A program made the position numbers and the translations under genes. Under the pieces are notes generated by a model. That model did not search any database. It saw nothing but the letters and a program-made list of their open reading frames with translations, and was not told the DNA's origin. Positions 1-7,144 of a DNA stretch of 25,578 nucleotides are shown one piece after another (the stretch's first letter is position 1; the number at the start of each line of letters is the position of its first letter). This DNA comes from Hallerella sp963597395 (GTDB taxonomy: Bacteria; Fibrobacterota; Fibrobacteria; Fibrobacterales; Fibrobacteraceae): positions 1 to 25,578 of the forward strand of contig CAVBPX010000032.1 in NCBI GenBank assembly GCA_963597395.1. Direction: 5' to 3'.

Positions 1-10
1 TGCAAGTCTT

Positions 11-192
11 CATTCTCCACTCTCCACACTTCACTCTCCACACTTCACTCTTCACACTCCACTCTCCACACTTCACTCTCCACTCTCCACTCTTCACTCT
101 CCACTCTTCACACTTCACTCTCCACACTTCACTCTCCACCCTCCACTCTCAACTCTCCACACTCCACTCTTCACTCTCAACACTCCACTCTC
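11..192. repeat. Heptanucleotide tandem repeat (CACTCTC/CACACTT type)
   Basis: From 11 to 192 the sequence divides into 26 consecutive 7-base units without loss of phase. Most are CACTCTC, CACACTT, CACTCTT or CACACTC; rarer variants are CATTCTC, CACCCTC, AACTCTC and AACACTC. Decayed units (AACTAAG, CTCTCAG, CTCTAAG, TTCTAAC) continue in register to about 220. There is no G on the + strand between 7 and 198, so the strands are strongly asymmetric. Seven is not a multiple of three, so this is unlikely to be coding. It resembles the short tandemly repeated heptamers (STRR) known from heterocystous cyanobacteria. Its role here is unknown. Confidence 0.9.
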
Positions 193-259
193 AACTAAGC
201 TCTCAGCTCTAAGTTCTAACTACGGATCCTAACGGCCTGTCGGCGGCCGCGGAATTTTT

Positions 260-267
260 TATATTTG
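260..267 (+). promoter_or_regulatory. Candidate -7 promoter element before the TPP riboswitch
   Basis: TATATTTG matches the Bacteroidota -7 consensus TAnnTTTG and ends about 12 bases before the conserved riboswitch core, so transcription would start at or just before the aptamer. No good TTTG is seen at the -33 spacing, so support rests on one element and its position. Confidence 0.4.
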
Positions 268-278
268 CGGCACTCATT

Positions 279-351
279 CGGGGTGCTACCGCACACGGTG
301 TGCGGATGCTGAGAACAAACCCGAGAAACCTGATCAGGGTAATTCCTGCGG
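279..351 (+). promoter_or_regulatory. TPP riboswitch (THI element)
   Basis: The conserved blocks of the thiamine pyrophosphate aptamer occur in order: CGGGGTGCT at 279-287, ATGCTGAGA at 306-314, ACCCG at 319-323, then AACCTGATCAGGGTAATTCC ending at 345 and the closing TGCGG. A stem between them (CCGCACA / TGTGCGG, 289-305) is the variable P3-type extension. The Shine-Dalgarno GGAGG (350-354) directly follows the aptamer and sits 4 bases before the ATG at 359. The likely mechanism is therefore ligand-dependent occlusion of the ribosome binding site rather than a terminator, since no terminator hairpin is visible. The exact ends of the P1 helix were not determined. Confidence 0.93.
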
Positions 352-358
352 AGGTATA

Positions 359-1489
359 ATGAATCGTCAAGGTACAGGCATTTTTGCAAACGGCATCATC
401 TGGTTTGGCGCGGCGGTTTCCGTTGCGGAAATCGAGGCGGGCATCCAGTCCGGGAACAACTGGGCGGCCTTAATTCTAGGACATCTTCTGGGCGGAGCGC
501 TCCTCTTTTTGGTGGGGCTTATCGGGGCGAAAGCGCATCTGAGCGCGATGGACTCGACCGCTTCCGCTTTCGGAAAGTACGGGGCGAAGTTCTTCGCGGC
601 ACTCAATATGCTGCAACTCGTCGGATGGACCTCGGTGATGATTGCACAGGGAGCCTCGGCGCTCGGCGGGCTCGAAATTCCGGTGGGGACGACCGTTCTT
701 TCCGCAGGGCTTGCCGTTCTCGTCGCCGTCTGGATTTTTATCGGGCTTAGGGATTCCGCGCACATTGCGACCGTCGCCATGGCGCTTCTCGCCGTTCTCG
801 TCGCCATTCTCACGTTCAGGCTTTTCGGGTCCGCAGGCGCCACGCAGGGCGCACCGTCCGAAGCGCTTTCGTTCTGGGCGGCCTTTGAGCTTTCGGTTGC
901 GATGCCCCTCTCTTGGCTTCCGCTGATTTCGGACTACACAAAAAACGCGGAGCGTCCGTTTGCCGCAACGGCCGTTTCCGCATGCGTCTATACGGTCGTG
1001 AGCCTCTGGATGTATGCCATCGGAATTCTCATCGCCGCGTCCGGTGCGGGTAACCTTCCCGCGGCAATTCTTTCCGTCGGACTCGGAATCCCGGGAATCC
1101 TCATCGTCGTCTTTTCGACGGTCACGACGACTTTTCTCGACGCATACTCCGCCGGGGAGTCCGCAAGGACGATTTGCCGCCGGCTGAATCCGAAACTTGT
1201 GGGCGTTGTCGTTTGCGCGCTGGGCGTTTTTCTCGCCGTCTTCGGAATCATCGACCGCTACGCGGACTTTCTCTACCTGATTGCTTCCGTTTTTGCGCCG
1301 ATGGCCGCGGTTCTCGCCGTTTCGCACTACGCGGTAAAAAGCCCGCTTCCCGTGTGGAACGTCATTTCGTGGGCGGTCGGGTTCGGCGTTTACCAATTTG
1401 CGGGTAGTTCGCCTGTAGGCCCCACGATGACGGCGATGTTCGTGTCCGCCGCCCTCGCGCTTTGCGGAAAGCCTTTCTGCAAAAGGTAG
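359..1489 (+). CDS. cytX: CytX-type hydroxymethylpyrimidine permease (NCS1 family)
   Basis: This 376-residue protein is almost entirely hydrophobic membrane segments. Its opening (residues about 6-32, with GIFANGIIWFGAAVS and AEIEAG) is characteristic of cytosine-permease-like NCS1 transporters of the CytX group, proposed to import the thiamine pyrimidine precursor HMP. The TPP riboswitch immediately upstream strongly supports a thiamine-related substrate and indicates repression when TPP is plentiful. The length is close to that of CytX and shorter than a typical NCS1 permease. The ATG at 359 has GGAGG 4 bases upstream. No thiamine biosynthetic gene follows, so it appears to be a single-gene unit. 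The exact substrate (HMP, another pyrimidine or thiamine itself) cannot be decided from sequence. Confidence 0.85.
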   Translation: MNRQGTGIFANGIIWFGAAVSVAEIEAGIQSGNNWAALILGHLLGGALLFLVGLIGAKAHLSAMDSTASAFGKYGAKFFAALNMLQLVGWTSVMIAQGASALGGLEIPVGTTVLSAGLAVLVAVWIFIGLRDSAHIATVAMALLAVLVAILTFRLFGSAGATQGAPSEALSFWAAFELSVAMPLSWLPLISDYTKNAERPFAATAVSACVYTVVSLWMYAIGILIAASGAGNLPAAILSVGLGIPGILIVVFSTVTTTFLDAYSAGESARTICRRLNPKLVGVVVCALGVFLAVFGIIDRYADFLYLIASVFAPMAAVLAVSHYAVKSPLPVWNVISWAVGFGVYQFAGSSPVGPTMTAMFVSAALALCGKPFCKR

Positions 1490-1502
1490 CGGCTAAAACC
1501 TT

Positions 1503-1525
1503 TGCGGCGAAAGCCTCCCGCCGCA
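1503..1525 (+). terminator. Weak hairpin after cytX
   Basis: TGCGGCG (1503-1509) pairs with CGCCGCA (1519-1525) across a 9-base loop, 14 bases after the cytX stop codon. Only TTT follows, so it is at best a weak intrinsic terminator. Confidence 0.3.
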
Positions 1526-1546
1526 TTTCCGCCATCACTTTGTCTC

Positions 1547-1559
1547 TTTAGAGGTTCCC
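1547..1559. repeat. Possible remnant of the dispersed inverted-repeat arm
   Basis: TTTAGAGGTTCCC is identical to the outer end of copy 2 read on the - strand (TTTAGAGGTTCCC before ATG 14089). No second arm is recognisable. It lies between cytX and parE. Confidence 0.4.
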
Positions 1560-1626
1560 ATCAAAAGGTCGGCGGAAAATTTTTCGCAAAATGCACAAAT
1601 ATGCACTATTCGACCCGAAATTTTTC

Positions 1627-1634
1627 TATTTTTG
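1627..1634 (+). promoter_or_regulatory. Candidate -7 promoter element for the parE unit
   Basis: TATTTTTG fits TAnnTTTG. No matching -33 TTTG is seen at 19-21 bases. Transcription from here would give a leader of about 90 bases containing the GAACCG/CGGTTC inverted repeat. The stretch TTTTTCTATTTT here recurs at 9121-9132 upstream of the glycosyltransferase gene. Confidence 0.3.
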
Positions 1635-1730
1635 TGAAAACTCGAACCGAACCGTCCGGTCCATCCCGGTTCCGTTCAAAATTTTATTCATATTTGGCAA
1701 AATTTTAAGGAACAAGAGACTTAGAATCCT

Positions 1731-3581
1731 ATGGCAGTAAAGTACACGGAAGACAACATCAAGTCGCTCGAATGGCACGAACATATCCGGATGCGCCCCG
1801 GCATGTACATCGGAAAGCTGGGAAACGGACAGAGCCCGGACGACGGCATCTACGTTCTCGCAAAGGAAATCATCGACAACTCGATCGATGAATTTGTGAT
1901 GGGGGCCGGAAAACGCATCGAAATCGAAATTATGGACCGCGAGGTCCGCGTACGCGACTACGGCCGCGGCATTCCCCTCGGAAAGGTCATCGACTGCGTT
2001 TCCAAGATGAACACGGGCGGAAAATACGACTCCGAGGCATTCCAAAAGTCCGTAGGGCTTAACGGCGTCGGAACCAAGGCGGTAAACGCCCTTTCCGAAA
2101 GGTTCGTCGTGCAAAGCTTCCGCGACGGCAAGTGCAAAAAGGCGGAATTCAGCCGCGGCGTGCTGGTGAAAGAATACGGCGAATGCAAGTCCGACGAAAA
2201 GACGGGGACCGAAATCGTTTTTTCGCCCGACCCGACCATTTTCGACAAGAACTTCCGTTTTCTCCCCGCCTACATGGAAGAAAAAATCTGGAACTACGCC
2301 TACCTGAACACGGGCCTTACCCTTGTCATGAACGGGAAGGAATACGTGAGCAAGGACGGTCTTCTCGACCTGCTTTCCGGTCGCGTCGATGATACGCTCC
2401 GCTACCCCATCGCGCACATGAAGTCGAAGGACATCGAAATAGCCTTCACCCACGGAAGCCAATACGGCGAACATTACTTCAGCTTTGTAAACGGCCAGCA
2501 CACGACGCAGGGCGGCACCCACCAGCAGGCCTTCCGCGAAGGGTTCGTCAAGGGCGTCCGCGACCACTACAAAAAGGATCTCGACCCGGCGGACATCCGG
2601 AACTGCATCATTGCGGCCATCTCGGTCCGCATCCAGGAACCCGTTTTCGAGTCGCAGACCAAGACAAAGCTCGGCAGCACGACCACCGCGCCGAACGGAC
2701 CTTCCCTCCGCACCTGGATAGTCGATTTTGTCGCCACGGAAACGGACAACTACCTGCACCGGAATCCCGAAGCCGAAAAGGCGCTGCAGGACCGCATTCT
2801 GCAAAGCGAACGCGAACGGAAGGACATCGCGGGCATCCGAAAGCTCGCCAACGAACGCGCCCGCAAGGCGAACCTGAACAACAAGAAGCTCCGCGACTGC
2901 AAGGTGCACCTGACGGACGCGAAAAACGCGATTCACAAGGAGACGATGATTTTCCTCACCGAGGGCGACTCCGCATCGGGAACCCTCACCAAGGCGCGCA
3001 ACGTCCAGAACCAGGCGGTTTTCAGCCTCCGCGGAAAGCCTCTCAACAGCTTCGGCCTCACCAAAAAGGTCGTCTATGAAAACGAGGAATTCAACCTGCT
3101 CCAGCATGCGCTCGACATCGAAAACGGTCTCGATTCGCTCCGCTACGACAAGGTGATTATCGCAACCGATGCCGATGTAGATGGAATGCACATCCGGCTT
3201 CTGTTAATGACGTTCTTTCTCCAGTTCTTCCCGGAGCTCGTGGAGCAGCGGCACCTCTACATTCTGCAGACCCCGCTTTTCCGCGTGAGAAATTCCCAAA
3301 AGAACAAGGTCCTTTATTGCTACGACGAAGCGGAACGGGACGAGGCGGCAAAGACCCTCGCCGGAAAGGATCTCGAAATCAGCCGGTTCAAAGGCCTCGG
3401 CGAAATCAACCCGGAGGAATTCCGGCAGTTTATCGGCGAGACGATGCGGCTCGAAAGCGTCGTTTCACCGCCCGACGCATCCCTCACCAAGATGCTCGGA
3501 TACTACATGGGAAAAAATACGCCTGAACGCCAGAACCGAATCGTTCAGAACTTGCGCACCGAAGCGGTGGAGGAACTCTGA
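1731..3581 (+). CDS. parE: DNA topoisomerase IV subunit B
   Basis: ATPase subunit of the type IIA topoisomerase that decatenates chromosomes and relaxes supercoils. Visible in order are the GHKL ATPase motifs EIIDN (46-50), DYGRG (76-80) and the ATP lid GLNGVG (109-114); the transducer; and the Toprim domain with EGDSASG (411-417) and DADVDG (480-485), the latter holding the metal-binding acidic residues. At 616 residues it lacks the large Toprim insertion of proteobacterial GyrB, and its wording (DCVSK, NTGGKYDS, QKSVGLNGVGTKAVNALS) is that of Bacteroidota ParE. The ATG at 1731 has only a weak purine-rich site (AAGAGA about 10 bases upstream). The stop codon overlaps the parC start in TGATG, so the two subunits are probably translationally coupled. 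A GyrB identity is less likely on length and partner. Confidence 0.93.
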   Translation: MAVKYTEDNIKSLEWHEHIRMRPGMYIGKLGNGQSPDDGIYVLAKEIIDNSIDEFVMGAGKRIEIEIMDREVRVRDYGRGIPLGKVIDCVSKMNTGGKYDSEAFQKSVGLNGVGTKAVNALSERFVVQSFRDGKCKKAEFSRGVLVKEYGECKSDEKTGTEIVFSPDPTIFDKNFRFLPAYMEEKIWNYAYLNTGLTLVMNGKEYVSKDGLLDLLSGRVDDTLRYPIAHMKSKDIEIAFTHGSQYGEHYFSFVNGQHTTQGGTHQQAFREGFVKGVRDHYKKDLDPADIRNCIIAAISVRIQEPVFESQTKTKLGSTTTAPNGPSLRTWIVDFVATETDNYLHRNPEAEKALQDRILQSERERKDIAGIRKLANERARKANLNNKKLRDCKVHLTDAKNAIHKETMIFLTEGDSASGTLTKARNVQNQAVFSLRGKPLNSFGLTKKVVYENEEFNLLQHALDIENGLDSLRYDKVIIATDADVDGMHIRLLLMTFFLQFFPELVEQRHLYILQTPLFRVRNSQKNKVLYCYDEAERDEAAKTLAGKDLEISRFKGLGEINPEEFRQFIGETMRLESVVSPPDASLTKMLGYYMGKNTPERQNRIVQNLRTEAVEEL

Positions 3582-6175
3582 TGAGCGACGAAATCAAGAA
3601 AGACGAAGAGACGAACCGTTTTGAAAACGCGCCCGAACCCGAAGTCAAAAGTTCCACGGCCATCCTCGGGCTCTCGAACGCGAACCATCTCGAAAAGCTT
3701 TACGACGGATGGTTCCTCGACTATGCGAGCTATGTCATTCTCGACCGTGCGGTCCCCTATTTCGAGGACGGACTGAAGCCCGTGCAGCGCCGCATTCTGC
3801 ACACGCTCTCCGAGATGAACAACGGACACCTCATCAAGGTGGCAAACGTCGTGGGCGCAACGATGAAGTACCATCCCCACGGAGATTCTTCCATCTACAC
3901 GGCCCTCGTCGGTCTCGGTCAAAAGGATTTGCTGATCGATACGCAGGGAAACTGGGGAAACCCGCTCACCGGAGACGGCGCGGCGGCAGGCCGTTACATC
4001 GAAGGGCGCCTTTCCAAGTTCGCCCAGGAAATTCTTTTTAACGAGGAAACGACCGAGTGGATTCCGAACTACGACGGAACGCGCAAGGAACCGGTCACGC
4101 TCCCCGCCAAGTTTCCGCTGCTCCTCGCCCAGGGCGTCGATGGCATCGCGGTCGGCCTTTCGACCTACATTCTCCCGCACAACTTCAACGAACTGTGCGA
4201 AGCGAGCATCTCCTACCTCAAAGGGAAAAAGTTCACGCTCTACCCGGACTTCTTTACCGGCGGCACCATTGACGTTTCCCACTACGACGACGGAGCGCGC
4301 GGCGGACGCGTCAAGATTCGCGCGAAAATCGAGGTGCAGGATCCGAAGACCCTCGTCATCCGCGAAATTCCCTACGGCACAACGACCGGTTCCCTCATCG
4401 AAACGATCGTCGCCGCCAACGACAAGGGCAAAATCAAAATCAAGCGGGTCGATGACGATACGGCACAGAACGTCGAGATAGTCATTCACCTTCTCCCCGG
4501 TTCCGATCCGCAAAAGATGATCGAGGCACTCTACGCGTTTACGGACTGCGAAAAGTCGCTTTCGCCGTGCACGTGCGTCATCATCAACAAAAAGCCCTGC
4601 TTTACGACGACGACCGAGCTTTTAAAACTCAGCACGGACCACACGAAGCGCCTCCTCAAGTGGGAACTCGAAAACGAGCGTCGCCACACGCAGGACAAGT
4701 GGCACGCGACGAGCCTCGAAAAGATTTTCATTGAACACGAAATCTACGAGGTCATCAAAAAGGCGACCGACCGGGACGACATGATCCGCCGCATCGCCGA
4801 AGGGCTTTCCCCCTTTGCGAAAAAGCTCCGCCGCGAAATCACGGAAGAGGATATCGAAAAGCTCGCCGCGCTTCCGATGTCGAAAATCGCGCGATTCAAC
4901 CGCCAAAAGGCCGATGAACTTCTCGCGGAACTCGACCGCCACATCGAGGAAATCAACGGCAACCTGAACCACCTCACCGAATACACCATCAACCACTTCA
5001 AGAACATCGAAAAGAAGTATGGCGCGGGCCGCGAAAGAAAGACCCAAATCATGGAGTTCGGCAAGGTCGATGCCGTCCACGTCGCCATGGCGAACCAGAA
5101 GTTCTTCGTCAACCGCAAGGAAGGCTTTGTCGGCACGGGCCTCAAAAAAGAGGAATATCTCTTCGACGTCTCGGAATACGACGACATCATCGTTTTCAAG
5201 GCGGACGGTTCCTACAAGATTGTGAAGGTTTCCGACAAGGACTTTGTGGGAAAGGACATCGTTCTAGTCGAAAAGTTCAACAAGGACGACGAGCGGCGCA
5301 TCTACAACGTCATCTACCAGGACGGAAAGGACGGTCCCGCGCTCATCAAGAGGTTTAACGTCGGCGGCGTGACCCGCAACAAGGACTACCCGATGGGCCG
5401 CGGAAAGCCCGGCACAAAAATCCTCTACATTTCGTCGAACCCGAACGGCGAGGCGGAAACGGTCAAGGTCGTTCTCAAGCCGCGTCCGCGGATAAAGCTC
5501 AACTTCGAAGTGGATTTTTCGAAGACGGACGTCAAGGGCCGAAACACGCTCGGAAACGTCGTGACGAAATACGCGGTCAAGGCCATCAAGAAGGTCAGCG
5601 CGGGCGTAAGCACGCTCGGGGCGAAGGTCTTCTACTTTGACGCCATCACGGGCACGGTCAGCACACAACGAAAAGGAGACTCCCTCGGCGAATTCGAGGA
5701 AGGCGAAAAGCTCATTTCCGTCCGCAAAAACGGCATGGCCCGTCTCCACGAAATGAAGGATCCGGTCCTCGTCGGAACGGACGTCCTTTATGTCGGAAAG
5801 TTCGACCCGGAGCAGGTCTTCACCATTCTCTATTTCGAAGGCGAAAACTTCAACTACATGGTCAAGCGATTTACGCTCGAAAACTGCCCGACGACAACCG
5901 AGTTTGCCCTTCTTTCCGATCATCCGGAAACGCGCCTCGTGGAATTTTTTGCCACGGACGAAGCCCGCGTCACCATGGAATACCAGTCCGGTCACAAGGT
6001 CGAAAAGGAAGATTTGGACCTTTCGGAACTCGCCGACATCAAGACATACAAGGCTCTCGGAAGCAAGTTCACGGCCAAGAAGGTCAAGCGCTTTACGCGA
6101 ATCGAAGTCGAGGAAAACGGCGGAGAGCTTCCCGAGGACGCCAAGGACCCCAATTCCCCGGATCTCTTCGGGTAA
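3581..6175 (+). CDS. parC: DNA topoisomerase IV subunit A
   Basis: Breakage-reunion subunit, 864 residues, partner of ParE. The N-terminal winged-helix region carries YASYVILDRAVP and DGLKPVQRRIL. The catalytic tyrosine is Y139 in GAAAGRYIEGRLSKFA; it forms the 5'-phosphotyrosyl link to cut DNA. Long helical and coiled-coil segments follow (about 365-490), then a C-terminal wrapping domain (about 500-850) and an acidic tail. The C-terminal domain shows no obvious GyrA box, which agrees with ParC rather than GyrA. The ATG at 3581 shares one base with the parE stop codon. It is cotranscribed with parE, and probably with nrnA, which starts 10 bases later. Confidence 0.93.
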   Translation: MSDEIKKDEETNRFENAPEPEVKSSTAILGLSNANHLEKLYDGWFLDYASYVILDRAVPYFEDGLKPVQRRILHTLSEMNNGHLIKVANVVGATMKYHPHGDSSIYTALVGLGQKDLLIDTQGNWGNPLTGDGAAAGRYIEGRLSKFAQEILFNEETTEWIPNYDGTRKEPVTLPAKFPLLLAQGVDGIAVGLSTYILPHNFNELCEASISYLKGKKFTLYPDFFTGGTIDVSHYDDGARGGRVKIRAKIEVQDPKTLVIREIPYGTTTGSLIETIVAANDKGKIKIKRVDDDTAQNVEIVIHLLPGSDPQKMIEALYAFTDCEKSLSPCTCVIINKKPCFTTTTELLKLSTDHTKRLLKWELENERRHTQDKWHATSLEKIFIEHEIYEVIKKATDRDDMIRRIAEGLSPFAKKLRREITEEDIEKLAALPMSKIARFNRQKADELLAELDRHIEEINGNLNHLTEYTINHFKNIEKKYGAGRERKTQIMEFGKVDAVHVAMANQKFFVNRKEGFVGTGLKKEEYLFDVSEYDDIIVFKADGSYKIVKVSDKDFVGKDIVLVEKFNKDDERRIYNVIYQDGKDGPALIKRFNVGGVTRNKDYPMGRGKPGTKILYISSNPNGEAETVKVVLKPRPRIKLNFEVDFSKTDVKGRNTLGNVVTKYAVKAIKKVSAGVSTLGAKVFYFDAITGTVSTQRKGDSLGEFEEGEKLISVRKNGMARLHEMKDPVLVGTDVLYVGKFDPEQVFTILYFEGENFNYMVKRFTLENCPTTTEFALLSDHPETRLVEFFATDEARVTMEYQSGHKVEKEDLDLSELADIKTYKALGSKFTAKKVKRFTRIEVEENGGELPEDAKDPNSPDLFG

Positions 6176-6185
6176 GGAGACGCCA

Positions 6186-7136
6186 GTGACCATCGACGAA
6201 ATGCTCGGAGAGGCAACGTCCGTCGCGATATTTGCACATGTCCACCCGGACGGCGACGCCATCGGATCGACCCTCGCGCTCTACAACTACACGCGGGAAA
6301 ACTTTCCGAACGTCCGCGCGAACGTCTTTCTCGACCCCTTTCCCGAAAAGTTCAACATTCTCCGCGGAACGGAAAGCGTCAAAAACGCCTACACGGACGA
6401 AGAAGCGAACCTCGTCTTTTTGCTCGACACGCCCTCTTTCGAACGTATCGGCGCAAACGGCAAGGCGGCGCTTGCGCGCGCAAGCCTCACGTGCAACATT
6501 GACCATCACGTGAGCAATCCCGGAAACCTCTGCAAAACATGCATCGTCGAATCCGATTCCAGCTCCGCGAGCGAAACGCTCTTTACGCTCCTGTCCAAGG
6601 AAAAAATCGGAAAGGACACGGCAAACGCCCTCTATCTCGGAATCGTCCACGATACGGGCGTTTTCAAGTTCAGCAACACGCGCAAGCGCACCATGGACAT
6701 TGTCGGAACGCTCATCGAAAAGGGCTGCGAATTCGACAGAATCATCAACGAAACCTATTACTCGCGGACGCACCGCGCCACAAAAATCACGGGTTTCGCA
6801 ATGGAACGCTCCGAAGTCGCCCTCAATGGAAAGGTCGTCTATTCCTTTTTGCATCCCGAAGACCTGAAGCGCTTTGACGCGACTCCCCTTGACCTGTCCT
6901 CCGTCATCGATGCGCTGCGCGAAGTTTCCGGGACCGAAGTCGCCCTTTTTGTCTATCCGACGGAAAGCGGCTACAAGCTCAGCCTGCGTTCCAATTACAC
7001 GGTCGATGTGAACGCCATCGCAAGGACGCTCGGCGGAGGCGGACATGTTCGCGCCGCGGGCGCCACGGTCCACGAACCGCCCGAAACTGTCATTCCGAAA
7101 ATTCTCGAAATGGTCCGGGCACAACTTTCCCTTTGA
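6186..7136 (+). CDS. nrnA: DHH/DHHA1 phosphoesterase, nanoRNase/pAp phosphatase (NrnA-like)
   Basis: Predicted to degrade 2-5 nt RNA fragments and dephosphorylate 3'-phosphoadenosine 5'-phosphate. The 316-residue protein shows the DHH-family metal motifs HVHPDGDAIGS (18-28), DHH at 106-108 in NIDHHVSNPGN, and HDTGVFKFSNTR. It ends in a DHHA1 domain with GGGGHVRAAGA (283-293). A GTG start at 6186 is chosen because AAGGAG (6174-6179) lies 6 bases upstream and overlaps the parC stop codon. An in-frame ATG at 6201 is possible, and the frame also runs open upstream into parC, but that part is a shadow of parC. It probably belongs to the parE-parC transcript. This genome also carries orn (19057), so two small-RNA-degrading enzymes coexist. 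Confidence 0.88.
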   Translation: MTIDEMLGEATSVAIFAHVHPDGDAIGSTLALYNYTRENFPNVRANVFLDPFPEKFNILRGTESVKNAYTDEEANLVFLLDTPSFERIGANGKAALARASLTCNIDHHVSNPGNLCKTCIVESDSSSASETLFTLLSKEKIGKDTANALYLGIVHDTGVFKFSNTRKRTMDIVGTLIEKGCEFDRIINETYYSRTHRATKITGFAMERSEVALNGKVVYSFLHPEDLKRFDATPLDLSSVIDALREVSGTEVALFVYPTESGYKLSLRSNYTVDVNAIARTLGGGGHVRAAGATVHEPPETVIPKILEMVRAQLSL

Positions 7137-7144
7137 GGTTTTCC

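Larger units (their letters stand above)
1490..1730 (+). other. Intergenic region cytX-parE
   Basis: These 241 bases hold a small GC-rich hairpin just after cytX, a 13-base fragment like the end of the dispersed inverted-repeat element (1547-1559), the direct repeat ATGCAC (1591 and 1601), a TAnnTTTG promoter candidate, and the inverted repeat GAACCG/CGGTTC (1649-1654 and 1667-1672) in the likely parE leader. No ORF here has convincing coding character. Confidence 0.6.

Noticed and set aside
11..220. Coding repeat protein from the heptad array
   Set aside because: The + frames are open only because G is absent. There is no start codon with a ribosome site, and the 7-bp unit shifts frame each repeat.
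1626..3191. 521-codon open frame antisense to parE
   Set aside because: It mirrors the parE codon pattern, has no recognisable domain or ribosome site, and parE motifs fix the coding strand. Similar long antisense frames over cytX (476-1396), parC (3545-4513, 5264-6262) and fabF (17691-19367) were rejected for the same reason.
5790..6185. N-terminal extension of nrnA into parC
   Set aside because: The extra residues are a low-complexity Ser/Arg-rich shadow of parC; the GTG at 6186 has a well-spaced AAGGAG and begins the DHH fold at the usual distance.
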